Source: Candidatus Obscuribacterales bacterium
GTDB taxonomy: Bacteria; Cyanobacteriota; Vampirovibrionia; Obscuribacterales; Obscuribacteraceae
DNA: 64,000 nucleotides
Reading direction: 5' to 3'
Assembly: GCA_019637435.1 (NCBI GenBank)
Contig: JAHBVO010000005.1
Coordinates: 558,001-622,000, forward strand
In this document: positions 7,965 to 15,668 of the stretch, piece after piece
Layout of the letters: each line of letters begins with the position of its first letter
How positions within the stretch are numbered: position 1 is the stretch's first letter
The notes under the pieces: model-generated
Databases searched by the model: none
What the model was told of the DNA's origin: nothing
What the model saw: the letters and a program-made list of their open reading frames with translations, nothing else
Position numbers and translations under genes: made by a program

Positions 7965-9107
7965 TCAGGCTGGCGACACTGAGCGTTTCTCAAAGCACTC
8001 TCTGACCGTTTCATCAAGTCGAACTTTAATCCGAGCCAGACGTTCAGAGATTTCAATTCTCTGTTTTTGCAGACCTAACATCTGCTGACGGCGGTGGTCA
8101 TCCAGAGCCTCGATAAACAGCTCGTGCAGAGCGATCTCCTCACCTTGAGTCCACCAGAGTTCTTCTATGACCGTTCCAATTTCATCATACTCGGCCTCGT
8201 CCATCATTTTATCGAACAGACGATACTCGTTGCTGAGCATATATTCGAATGCGGTTCGCACCTCTTCTCGCAGGTTTTGAGCACCTTGAGAAACGATAGA
8301 TGCGGTCACTTTCTGATCTAATGAGCCGACGCGCTCGCTGAGAACATCCAGAGTTTCGTCGAGCAAATAGCGTTTGAATGAAACCTGAGTCCAGAGGAAA
8401 TCTGCGAAATAAGCCACACAAACCCGGTGAACGATTTCCAAACGGCTGGGCAGATATGATAGAGGCAAACGGCTTCTCACCGCCAATTGCGACAGTGCGC
8501 GTACATCACCGTAAAGTCGATCGATCAACTCGCGCATTCCGCTGACGGTAGCATCGCGCAAGGTCGGAAGCTCCGGTTCTAAACTAGCGTTGACCGCCAT
8601 GATGATCAATATTTCGCGACGAAGGAACGTCAAGTTCGCGCCCATGTCTTCGAACACTTTGATCGCCGTTGCATCGCTCAAATCAAGAATACCGAGCAAC
8701 AAGTGCACCGGCTCGATATCGGTTTCTCCGAAAAACAGCGAGTAGTCGAATGCTCTAGTCAATGCTTGAACAGTGAGGTCGCTGAATCCGATGGGCTGGT
8801 CTACGCTCTGAGGCTGGACCGCCGGTTTTGGAAAACCGCTTTCCAGAACGTCGGGGCGGTCAGAGTAGAGAAGTTCTGATTCCGGGTTGTCTTTAAACTG
8901 GCGTTCGACTTCATTGCGAACGCTCTCCTCGTCCATCTTCATGGTCTCGAGCGCATGCGCGGCCAGGGAATCGGGGTCGGCAGTCAGAGCTACGAGCAAA
9001 TGCTGCGTGCAAACGTAAGAATGACCCATATTGAGGCACTCCGCCATCGCGTGTTGGACCACACTCAGAAGCGACTCGCCAGCTCTCTCGAACACCGTAT
9101 CAATCAT
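7965..9107 (-). CDS. Clp N-domain protein without AAA+ ATPase
   Basis: This encodes 380 residues from an ATG with TGGAG six bases upstream. Residues about 1-75 (FERAGESLLSVVQHAMAEC then GHSYVCTQHLLVALTAD) and about 105-170 (LTVQALTRAFDYS, IEPVHLLLGILD) are the two repeats of a Clp R/N-domain, as in ClpC or ClpA. No Walker A or B motif follows. Instead there are about 210 mostly helical, acidic residues ending in a coiled-coil-like QKQRIEISERLARIKVRLDE. The family's N-domain binds adaptors or substrates, so a regulator or decoy of a Clp chaperone is plausible. The C-terminal domain is not recognised. It is divergent from surE. Confidence 0.8.
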   Translation of the reverse strand: MIDTVFERAGESLLSVVQHAMAECLNMGHSYVCTQHLLVALTADPDSLAAHALETMKMDEESVRNEVERQFKDNPESELLYSDRPDVLESGFPKPAVQPQSVDQPIGFSDLTVQALTRAFDYSLFFGETDIEPVHLLLGILDLSDATAIKVFEDMGANLTFLRREILIIMAVNASLEPELPTLRDATVSGMRELIDRLYGDVRALSQLAVRSRLPLSYLPSRLEIVHRVCVAYFADFLWTQVSFKRYLLDETLDVLSERVGSLDQKVTASIVSQGAQNLREEVRTAFEYMLSNEYRLFDKMMDEAEYDEIGTVIEELWWTQGEEIALHELFIEALDDHRRQQMLGLQKQRIEISERLARIKVRLDETVRECFEKRSVSPA

Positions 9108-9277
9108 GAAGAACTCCAGTTAAAATATGTTCACCTGAATTTGAGGCTCAGGCCCAAGTCAGACAATGAATCATGACGGCATAGTACTTTCTTGATTACA
9201 GTATGGCAACTTTTAACGGCGTTCATGGCGGTACAATCAACAGTCATTGACACACCGGAAACCAGTGGGGACCGCAC

Positions 9278-10075
9278 TTGAGAATTCTTATCGCCAATGA
9301 TGACGGCATCTATGCGCCTGGGATAAAGGCGCTAGCGACGCGGCTAGCCGAAGAACCGCAGCATGAAGTATATGTGGTCGCACCAGACCGAGAACGCAGT
9401 GCCACCGGGCATTCGCTCACGTTACATAAACCGTTACGTGTCGAAGAGATAGAAATGCCAGGCAAGATGAGACGGTGTTGGTCGACAACAGGCACGCCAA
9501 GTGATTGCGTTAAACTCGCAATCTCCGTCCTGATGGAGCAAAAGCCGGACCTTGTCATCTCGGGCATCAACAATGGGGCGAACCTCGGTGCAGAGGTTTT
9601 GTACTCCGGGACGGTAGCGGCTGCAATGGAAGGCGCTTTCCTCAAGGTCCCGAGCATCGCGATCAGTATGGTCACCAAAGACCAAGGGAAACACTTTGAT
9701 GTAGCCGCAGACTTTATGGCTCGCTTCCTCAAGGTTTACAAGAGTGCGATTTTCGGTCCCAAGACGCTCATAAACATCAACGTCCCCAGTTTGCCTGCCA
9801 AGAAAATCAAAGGGGCACGCGTGACCGAGCTGGGAGTTCGCTCATACAATGACTGGTTCGAAAAACGCCACGACCCGCGCGGTCGCGACTATTACTGGCT
9901 CACCGGTCATGCAATCGACGAAGGTGAGGCGGAAACCTCAGACGCCTATGCACTTCAGCACGACATGATCTCCATCACCCCTGTCACGTTCAACATGACA
10001 GACAGAGGCGCTCTGCCTACTCTTGAAGCGCTGCCCGGATTGTTCGACCTGAAAGAGTTCGCAAAAACTAAATGA
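9278..10075 (+). CDS. surE: 5'/3'-nucleotidase SurE
   Basis: This is a 265-residue SurE survival-protein phosphatase, which removes phosphate from nucleoside monophosphates using a divalent metal. The metal ligands are visible: NDDGIYAPG (Asp8, Asp9), RERSATGHS (Ser41) and ISGINNGANLG (Asn98 region). Length is typical. The start is TTG 9278 with GGGG seven bases upstream, and the protein begins with the canonical MRILIANDDG. The stop codon overlaps the next gene by four bases (ATGA), so surE and the DUF4013-like membrane protein are translationally coupled. Confidence 0.95.
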   Translation: MRILIANDDGIYAPGIKALATRLAEEPQHEVYVVAPDRERSATGHSLTLHKPLRVEEIEMPGKMRRCWSTTGTPSDCVKLAISVLMEQKPDLVISGINNGANLGAEVLYSGTVAAAMEGAFLKVPSIAISMVTKDQGKHFDVAADFMARFLKVYKSAIFGPKTLININVPSLPAKKIKGARVTELGVRSYNDWFEKRHDPRGRDYYWLTGHAIDEGEAETSDAYALQHDMISITPVTFNMTDRGALPTLEALPGLFDLKEFAKTK

Positions 10076-11037
10076 GCGAATCAGCAATACTGACAGTAAA
10101 ACAGTACGGGCTCGACCCCAATCTGGCAATCAAGTCATTCTTCAAAGATCCTGACTGGGTGCTGAAAACAGCAGTCGGCGGCGTGTGGAACGCGAGTTCG
10201 CTTTTGCTGATGTTTTTTCTAAACATCTATCCGGTTTTAATTCCAATCATATTCACACTGTGGGCGATAAACACCGGCTACGTCCTGCGTGTGATGCGAA
10301 CCCGATTGCGCGATCCAGAGGGCGTCTTGCCCGCCTGGAATGATTGGCAAGATTTGTTCGTCTCAGGCATGAGCTGGCTTGCCATCATCACCGGTGTCAT
10401 CATCGTTTTCTTGTTCCTCGGTGCAACGAATCTTTTAATTGCGTCCATACTCTCGGCTATCAAACAATACACTCAACTATTTGCTCTCTGGATGAGTGCC
10501 TCCATCATTTTCTTACTTGCGTTTTCATTGCTGACAAACCTGGTGCTTGTTGCCACCATGGCAAATTTTGCCCAGGAAGAAAACACTATGGCGGCTTTTG
10601 CATTTTTCAAAGTTTTGAAACGCATCTTGAAACGTCCCGGCGACTTCTTCGCCGCATGGATGCTCGGTATCGGAATTCAAGCGCTCAGCATCATCATACC
10701 GGCATGCACCGTCATTGGTATCTTTTTCCTTCCGTCAACAATATTCGCAGGCCAACTAATCACCTCTTCGCTTCTGGCTCAAGCCTGGGCATCAGCCGAA
10801 ACCGCGTCAACAGGCTCACCGCCCGGCGATGGGAGTCCAGCTAAACTGGAAGATCAATCAGTTTCCACACCGGCTATTACCGACGAGCCAACAAGTTCGG
10901 GCTCGACAATTAAAGCCTCCGATACGAAACAAACGGAAGAGCCCAAGCGCAATTCGACGACTGAAGCTGACAAAGCTGACAGTGACAAGAATGGCAGTAA
11001 CACAGCTGACCGTAGCGCTGACAGTAACAATGTGTAG
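10072..11037 (+). CDS. DUF4013-like multi-pass membrane protein
   Basis: This encodes 321 residues. About six membrane segments occupy residues 40-245; long hydrophobic stretches include LLLMFFLNIYPVLIPIIF, IITGVIIVFLFLGA and SASIIFLLAFSLLTNLVLV. They are separated by a short loop RLRDPEGVLPAWNDWQDLF that resembles the DUF4013 signature (pLPeW.dw.dlf). The last 75 residues are a hydrophilic Ser/Thr/Asp/Lys tail with no structure expected. The ATG overlaps the surE stop. The function of the family is not known. The next gene begins nine bases after its stop. Confidence 0.75.
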   Translation: MSESAILTVKQYGLDPNLAIKSFFKDPDWVLKTAVGGVWNASSLLLMFFLNIYPVLIPIIFTLWAINTGYVLRVMRTRLRDPEGVLPAWNDWQDLFVSGMSWLAIITGVIIVFLFLGATNLLIASILSAIKQYTQLFALWMSASIIFLLAFSLLTNLVLVATMANFAQEENTMAAFAFFKVLKRILKRPGDFFAAWMLGIGIQALSIIIPACTVIGIFFLPSTIFAGQLITSSLLAQAWASAETASTGSPPGDGSPAKLEDQSVSTPAITDEPTSSGSTIKASDTKQTEEPKRNSTTEADKADSDKNGSNTADRSADSNNV

Positions 11038-11046
11038 GATGACGCA

Positions 11047-12081
11047 GTGAGGGCGAAGACACCGGACCGCGACTATACTCCGGAAGGAGATTCCAAAGCT
11101 TTCATGGAGGGTCGGGAGGCAAGTCCCGAAGATCTCAAAGGTTTTAACGCAGCATTAAAACGAAACCCCCATGATCTCGAAACGAGAGCAAAAATACTGG
11201 GATATTATTGCGGTCTAGGTAAAAGTGGGGCGCTGAATAAACGAGTATATTCGCGCCACATGCTGTGGTTTGTCGAGAATTTTCCTCGACATGAAGCTCT
11301 ACTCTCTGCGACTTGCATGTGTTACTACGAATTCTCATCCAGATCGTTTGATGATGTAGCTCAATCATGGATTAAACAAGTCGACGAGAATCCTCTCGAC
11401 GCGACCATTTTGCGCCACGCAGCCACGTTCATGTGCGGAAGAGATCCTGAAAAAGATCTTGAGTATCTCAAACGTGCAGAAGAGCTTACGCCGACAGACC
11501 CTGAACTCGCAGGTCTATTAATGCTGAACTGCAAATCTAATGGCAGATATGACGAGGCGATCGGTTACTTACTCAAGGCGATTAATCATTGGTCTACTTC
11601 AAAGAAAAGCTCACTACTTTTAGACGAACTGTTCCACGACACCATTAGCGATGCAGTTTGCAATCAAATTCAAAACAACAAGTCAGAGGACCTGCAAGCT
11701 CTCGCCAATGCCTGCATGCAGCACGAGGAGATTGAACGGTCCAAGTACGGAGCAACTTACGTTTCCGACAGAAGCAAGGTCTACAACTATTCGAAATTCA
11801 TGGGAGAGGCTATTCTAGGCGTGGTTGATTTGCTGGATGGAAAGTTTCAAAAGCCGATTAAGCTTCTCGAAGAACATTTAAAAGATAGACTTACAACGTC
11901 TGATCCGTTTCGTTGGTCACCGAACCGCGCAATCTTCAACTCCTACAGGGAGTTCCCTGCAATGATTGACCACATAAACAAGCTTTTGGAAGAAACACCG
12001 GAGAGTCAGCGTGAGTTGAGGCGAGTCCTGTCTCAGTGGCTATCGGAAACCCAGGATCTTGAAGATACTGAGGATATTTAA
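11047..12081 (+). CDS. TPR-like repeat protein, cytoplasmic
   Basis: This encodes 344 residues starting at GTG 11047, with AGGA seven bases upstream. It has no signal peptide. Helical pairs of TPR/SEL1-like spacing are visible around residues 30-60, 105-180 (NPLDATILRHAATF, DLEYLKRAEELTPTDPELAGLL, GRYDEAIGYLLKAI) and 255-290. The C-terminus is acidic and ends DLEDTEDI. Probably a protein-protein interaction scaffold; the partner is unknown. It is the third gene of the surE unit. The DNA just after its stop continues a degenerate Asp/Thr/Glu-type repeat, suggesting the tail has expanded or been truncated. Confidence 0.7.
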   Translation: MRAKTPDRDYTPEGDSKAFMEGREASPEDLKGFNAALKRNPHDLETRAKILGYYCGLGKSGALNKRVYSRHMLWFVENFPRHEALLSATCMCYYEFSSRSFDDVAQSWIKQVDENPLDATILRHAATFMCGRDPEKDLEYLKRAEELTPTDPELAGLLMLNCKSNGRYDEAIGYLLKAINHWSTSKKSSLLLDELFHDTISDAVCNQIQNNKSEDLQALANACMQHEEIERSKYGATYVSDRSKVYNYSKFMGEAILGVVDLLDGKFQKPIKLLEEHLKDRLTTSDPFRWSPNRAIFNSYREFPAMIDHINKLLEETPESQRELRRVLSQWLSETQDLEDTEDI

Positions 12082-12299
12082 GTACCGAAGATAGTGCTGA
12101 TACTGCGGATATAGAATATTGAAAATACCAAGGTTATTGCTTATACCGCGGATATTGAACATTCTGAAATTCCCGAGCATATTGCTTAATATCGCCAATA
12201 GTTTTGACAGGCGATGAGAAAAAGGCACCGCGAACGGTGCCCCATGTTATCTCGAAACTAGAACTTCCAAATTTTAGAAGTTGAAGATACTGCGGATAG
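12059..12299. repeat. Degenerate GATACTGCGGATAT-type repeats
   Basis: Imperfect copies of a motif close to GAAGATACTGCGGATATT recur at 12059-12077, about 12086-12115, about 12150-12165 and 12281-12299. The first and last copies match at about 17 of 19 bases. The first copy encodes the acidic end of the plus-strand TPR gene. The last is read in reverse as the C-terminal codons of the minus-strand exported protein. The intervening 190 bases otherwise contain no gene, apart from the terminator at 12219-12241. Confidence 0.55.
12219..12241 (-). terminator. Rho-independent terminator for the small exported protein gene
   Basis: Read on the minus strand, GGCACCG and CGGTGCC form a perfect 7-base stem with a TTCG tetraloop, followed directly by TTTTTC. 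The tetraloop and U-tract make this a convincing intrinsic terminator 32 bases beyond the stop of the gene at 12274-12702. Confidence 0.85.
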
Positions 12300-12702
12300 T
12301 GTTCAAAACGCTCGGATTGTTATTGTGCACATAATCCCAAAAGCGCGGATCGTTGTACTGATTCCAGTCATAGTTACCATTCCAGCTGTTATTGTGGTAG
12401 GCATTCCACTGGGTGCGAAGCTGAGCATCAAGTTGTGCGCGTTGGGCGGCGTTTAACCGAGCACTTCGAGCAGCCCAATTTGAGTGTAAGTAGGCGCGTT
12501 GATCGTTCCAATTGTGGCGATTCCAATCCCACTTCGCCGCTTGCCTGACGGCTTTTCTTCGGTTTTTATAATAACGCTTGACGGATTTTCGCTGGTGCTT
12601 GGAGTAATGACGCCCATGATTGTCATGTGCCATCGCAGCTGGTGCAGCAAAGCTGAGCAGCGCAACGAGAGCTACTAATTTTGTGTAAGTTGATTTAAGC
12701 AT
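12274..12702 (-). CDS. Small exported basic protein, Asn/Trp/His-rich
   Basis: This encodes 142 residues. A Sec signal peptide is clear: MLKSTYTKL, a hydrophobic core ALVALLSFAAPA, and AMA as the likely cleavage site near residue 25. The mature protein is strongly basic at first (RHYSKHQRKSVKRYYKNRRK), then rich in Trp, Asn, Arg, Gln and Tyr. No cysteine or catalytic motif is seen. The ATG has AGGAG seven bases upstream, and a strong terminator follows the gene, so it is probably a single-gene transcript. Similar Asn/Tyr/Trp-rich periplasmic proteins exist, but I do not recognise a named family. Confidence 0.75.
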   Translation of the reverse strand: MLKSTYTKLVALVALLSFAAPAAMAHDNHGRHYSKHQRKSVKRYYKNRRKAVRQAAKWDWNRHNWNDQRAYLHSNWAARSARLNAAQRAQLDAQLRTQWNAYHNNSWNGNYDWNQYNDPRFWDYVHNNNPSVLNTIRSIFNF

Positions 12703-12752
12703 ATATTCTCCTGAATGGTGCCTTCCCGCAAGCAGTACTGCCGGATCTACCA

Positions 12753-12785
12753 GCTAGACATAATTGATCTAGCACGAATTTTCAA
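12753..12785 (-). promoter_or_regulatory. Possible promoter with a 21-base inverted repeat
   Basis: On the minus strand, TTGAAA (12785-12780) is followed after 17 bases by TATGTC (12762-12757). An inverted repeat GCTAGA/TCTAGC (12753-12773, nine-base spacer) covers the presumed -10 region, about 50 bases upstream of the exported-protein start. The -10 match is poor, so this is only a candidate for a repressible promoter. Confidence 0.35.
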
Positions 12786-12922
12786 AATGAGGCTGCGAGT
12801 ATATTCCGATCCCTAAACTCCCGTCTTGTCCGCCCGATCGGACGGTCCCGTGCCGGTCCCAGCCGGACGCTGCCCCTCGCCCGTCCCGGCTACTACCTTT
12901 CAGCCGATGGTGCCTCAGAGCG

Positions 12923-15430
12923 CTACTTCGTCCGACTGGTATCACTGGTCAGTTCACCCACTTCGTCAGCCTCCGGGGTGCTCTGCACCGGTTCTATTAG
13001 AGTCGTCTGCTTCTGCGAAGTTTCGTTCTTCGACGCCCACTTTCTCAAGCACTGACTCAGCTGTTCAAGAGACGCCGGTTTGGACAAATAGTCGTCCATG
13101 CCAGCAGCAATACACTTTTCGCGATCTCCGCCCATCGCATGGGCAGTCAATCCAACGACAGAAACATGTCTGCCGGTTAGTGCTTCCGCTTTGCGAATTT
13201 CCTTCGTCGCCTCTAGTCCGTCCATATCCGGCATCTGACAATCCATCAGCACCATCGCATAATTTTCCTTCTGAACAGCAGCAACAGCTTCTCGACCGGT
13301 TGCCACCACGCAGCAATTGTATCCAAGCTTCTTAAGCTGAAGTTGCGTGACCATCTGGTTAACAGGATTGTCTTCTGCTAGCAGAATTGTGGTGCCCTCC
13401 GGTGCAAATTTAACGAAAGTACCCGACGTCGTTTTCAAGTCCGAAGGCTGTAACGTAATGGCACCGCACATCAGTTTCGCGATGCAGTTATATAAGCAAG
13501 ATTGCTCAAGAGGTTTTGTCAGGTATGCTGAAAAGCCCCTCTCCAGTGCCTCTTCGCCCAGCCCCTGCTTATCATGGTTGGTGCAAAGAATAACTTTGGT
13601 TTCATCAAGTTCTGGAATGCTTTGTATTTTGGCCAGAAAATCGAAGCCGCCGCTGTCTGGGAGTTCCAATTCCGTCACGACCAGATCGTATGGGTCTCCA
13701 GCCTCACCTTGCTCCTTGAGCATGCGAAGCGCTTCTTCACTGGTGGTGGCAGAATCGCATCGTAATCTCCAGGACGAGATGTAAGCGCGCAAGATGTTCC
13801 TCGCACTGGATTGTTCGTCCACAACCAGAACTCGAGTGTCGGCTAACTCCTCAGGGACGCGAAGTTTTAGCTGATCGGCAGTTTTTGCTTCGTGTAGAGA
13901 GACGACGAAGTAGAACGTAGAGCCTTTACCAGGATGACTGCTCACGCCAATTTCGCCACCCATGAGTTCGACCAGGCGCTTAGAGATCGATAAACCCAAG
14001 CCTGTGCCGCCGAACTTGCGCGTCGTCGAGCCGTCCGCCTGCGTAAATGGTCGGAAAAGGCGTCCAACCTCTTGTTCGTTCATTCCGATACCGGTGTCGG
14101 AGATGCTGAATGAGACAAGTATCGGCTCATCATAACTTTCAGGAGCGGTATCACTGGTGGCCGCATCTCGTGGCGTATCAGCGCCAGCGGTAGCAGAGCC
14201 ATTCGTGCCAGCGCCAGTGATAGCAGCGCGTTTCGTGGCACCGCCAGTGCCGGCATCATGTGCTGTGGCAGGTTCGGAACCGTTTCCATCACTTGACGCT
14301 GATGAGCGTACTGAAGTGCCTCCATCACCGCCGGTAGTGGCGCCCGCTTCGCCAAGAAGCTTGCTTGCAGAGGCAGCCTTGACCGCCTTTAAGTTGGCAG
14401 AACCGGACGAATCTTCGGCGGGTCGAACTCTAGTAGCTCGAACGATGATTTCACCGGTTTCCGTGAATTTGATTGCGTTACCAATCAGGTTTACCAGCAC
14501 TTGTCTTAATCGCCCCGGGTCTCCGACCAGGACACGGGGAAGTTCCGGGTCGATAAAGGTCAGCAAACTCAATTTCTTATCACGAGCGGACTCAGAAAGA
14601 ATTGCCGCAGTCCCCTCGACGAGCGGTGCAAGCGAAAAATTTACAGGCTCGAGGTCCATCTTCCCGGCAGCAATTTTCGACAGGTCGAGGATATCGTTAA
14701 TCAAAGTCAGCAATCCTTGCGCAGACTCTTTAATGCGCTCGGTGAATTCGTACTGTTCCGGCTCTAGTTGCGTGTCGAGTAACAGCTCGGAAAAACCAAT
14801 CACAGCATTCATCGGAGTTCTGATCTCGTGACTCATGTTCGCAAGAAATTCATCCTTGAGCTTGTCGGCTTTCTGAAGCTGGTTGCTGCGCTCTTCGAGT
14901 AGCTCAGCCTCTTTGGCCTTCCGAGCAAGTTCAGCCTCCACCAGCTGCTTCTCTGCTTGAAGACGCTCTTGAAGCTCCAGGGCTCTGCGCTCCTCCATCT
15001 CACGAATCATGCGAGACTGCATTTGAATACGTCGGTTTTTGTTGTAACTATCGACGAAGAAGTTCACCTTGGAGAGGAGTACTTGGGGGCGAAAAGGTTT
15101 GGTTATGAAGTCTACTGCGCCAAGAGCGTAAGCTTCCGACTCATGCAGGTCCTCGGTATACATTGCGGTAAGAAAAATAATCGGCGTATGCTTGAGAATT
15201 TCACGCTGCCGAATAAGAGCTGCCGTCTCATATCCATCCATGTCAGGCATTTGAATGTCGAGTAGGATGAGAGCCACTTCGTGACTCAAAAGTAGTTTCA
15301 GAGCCTCCCGCCCTGAGCCGGCTCTGATGACCTCCTGATCCATACTCGCAAGCAAAGCGTCCAGAGCAATCAAGTTCTCTGGTTGATCGTCAACTATCAG
15401 GATTTTCGCTTTGCTATCAGCGGTGGTCAT
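12923..15430 (-). CDS. Hybrid histidine kinase: REC-HisKA-HATPase-REC-REC
   Basis: This encodes 835 residues with no membrane segment, so it is cytoplasmic. An N-terminal receiver (Asp58, LLDIQMPDMDG) leads through a coiled coil (about 135-195) to a HisKA domain with His201 (MSHEIRTP). The ATPase domain has an N box (NLIGNAIKF, about 314-322), DTGIGM (about 445) and GGTGLGL (about 474). A roughly 100-residue Ala/Gly/Thr/Ser-rich insert (about 335-435) splits the ATPase domain. The second receiver has Glu587 where the phosphoacceptor Asp should be (VVTELELP), though Lys639 is kept. The third receiver is intact (Asp730). It lies 238 bases downstream of the poly-HAMP kinase on the same strand, so the two may share signals. 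No output domain is present; phosphotransfer to another protein is expected. Confidence 0.92.
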   Translation of the reverse strand: MTTADSKAKILIVDDQPENLIALDALLASMDQEVIRAGSGREALKLLLSHEVALILLDIQMPDMDGYETAALIRQREILKHTPIIFLTAMYTEDLHESEAYALGAVDFITKPFRPQVLLSKVNFFVDSYNKNRRIQMQSRMIREMEERRALELQERLQAEKQLVEAELARKAKEAELLEERSNQLQKADKLKDEFLANMSHEIRTPMNAVIGFSELLLDTQLEPEQYEFTERIKESAQGLLTLINDILDLSKIAAGKMDLEPVNFSLAPLVEGTAAILSESARDKKLSLLTFIDPELPRVLVGDPGRLRQVLVNLIGNAIKFTETGEIIVRATRVRPAEDSSGSANLKAVKAASASKLLGEAGATTGGDGGTSVRSSASSDGNGSEPATAHDAGTGGATKRAAITGAGTNGSATAGADTPRDAATSDTAPESYDEPILVSFSISDTGIGMNEQEVGRLFRPFTQADGSTTRKFGGTGLGLSISKRLVELMGGEIGVSSHPGKGSTFYFVVSLHEAKTADQLKLRVPEELADTRVLVVDEQSSARNILRAYISSWRLRCDSATTSEEALRMLKEQGEAGDPYDLVVTELELPDSGGFDFLAKIQSIPELDETKVILCTNHDKQGLGEEALERGFSAYLTKPLEQSCLYNCIAKLMCGAITLQPSDLKTTSGTFVKFAPEGTTILLAEDNPVNQMVTQLQLKKLGYNCCVVATGREAVAAVQKENYAMVLMDCQMPDMDGLEATKEIRKAEALTGRHVSVVGLTAHAMGGDREKCIAAGMDDYLSKPASLEQLSQCLRKWASKNETSQKQTTLIEPVQSTPEADEVGELTSDTSRTK

Positions 15431-15628
15431 TACTAAAACTTTTACCGAGGTGGAGGGAAAGCTCTAGTCTCTAAGAACTTAGACATAGTTAGCTTTTTAA
15501 ATAGACTTAGCAAATTTCCTGCCAGGTGATGCCGGCAAAAAAGCTGCAAATGTCCGCCGAAATTAAATTAGAGACGCGTAGGTGCTTTACTATTTTGGAT
15601 CGTTTCACTTTCATCACGGTTTCAATAC

Positions 15629-15663
15629 GCGCCCCCACCAAAACTATTGTCTGGCGGGGGCGC
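15629..15663 (-). terminator. Strong GC hairpin after the poly-HAMP kinase gene
   Basis: On the minus strand an 11-base stem (GCGCCCCCGCC with GGTGGGGGCGC) and a 13-base loop start about five bases beyond the stop at 15669. One pair is a G-U wobble in the minus-strand RNA but an A-C mismatch in the plus-strand RNA, so the structure favours the kinase transcript. No U-tract follows. It may act as a partial terminator or 3'-end stabiliser between the two kinase genes. Confidence 0.5.
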
Positions 15664-15668
15664 CCCAC

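Noticed and set aside
12826..13335. 169-residue plus-strand frame over GC-rich DNA
   Set aside because: It overlaps the end of the hybrid kinase, whose motifs are clear; composition is low-complexity Pro/Ser.
14157..14831. 224-residue plus-strand frame rich in Ala/Pro/Val
   Set aside because: Shadow of the low-complexity insert and HisKA region of the 835-residue kinase.
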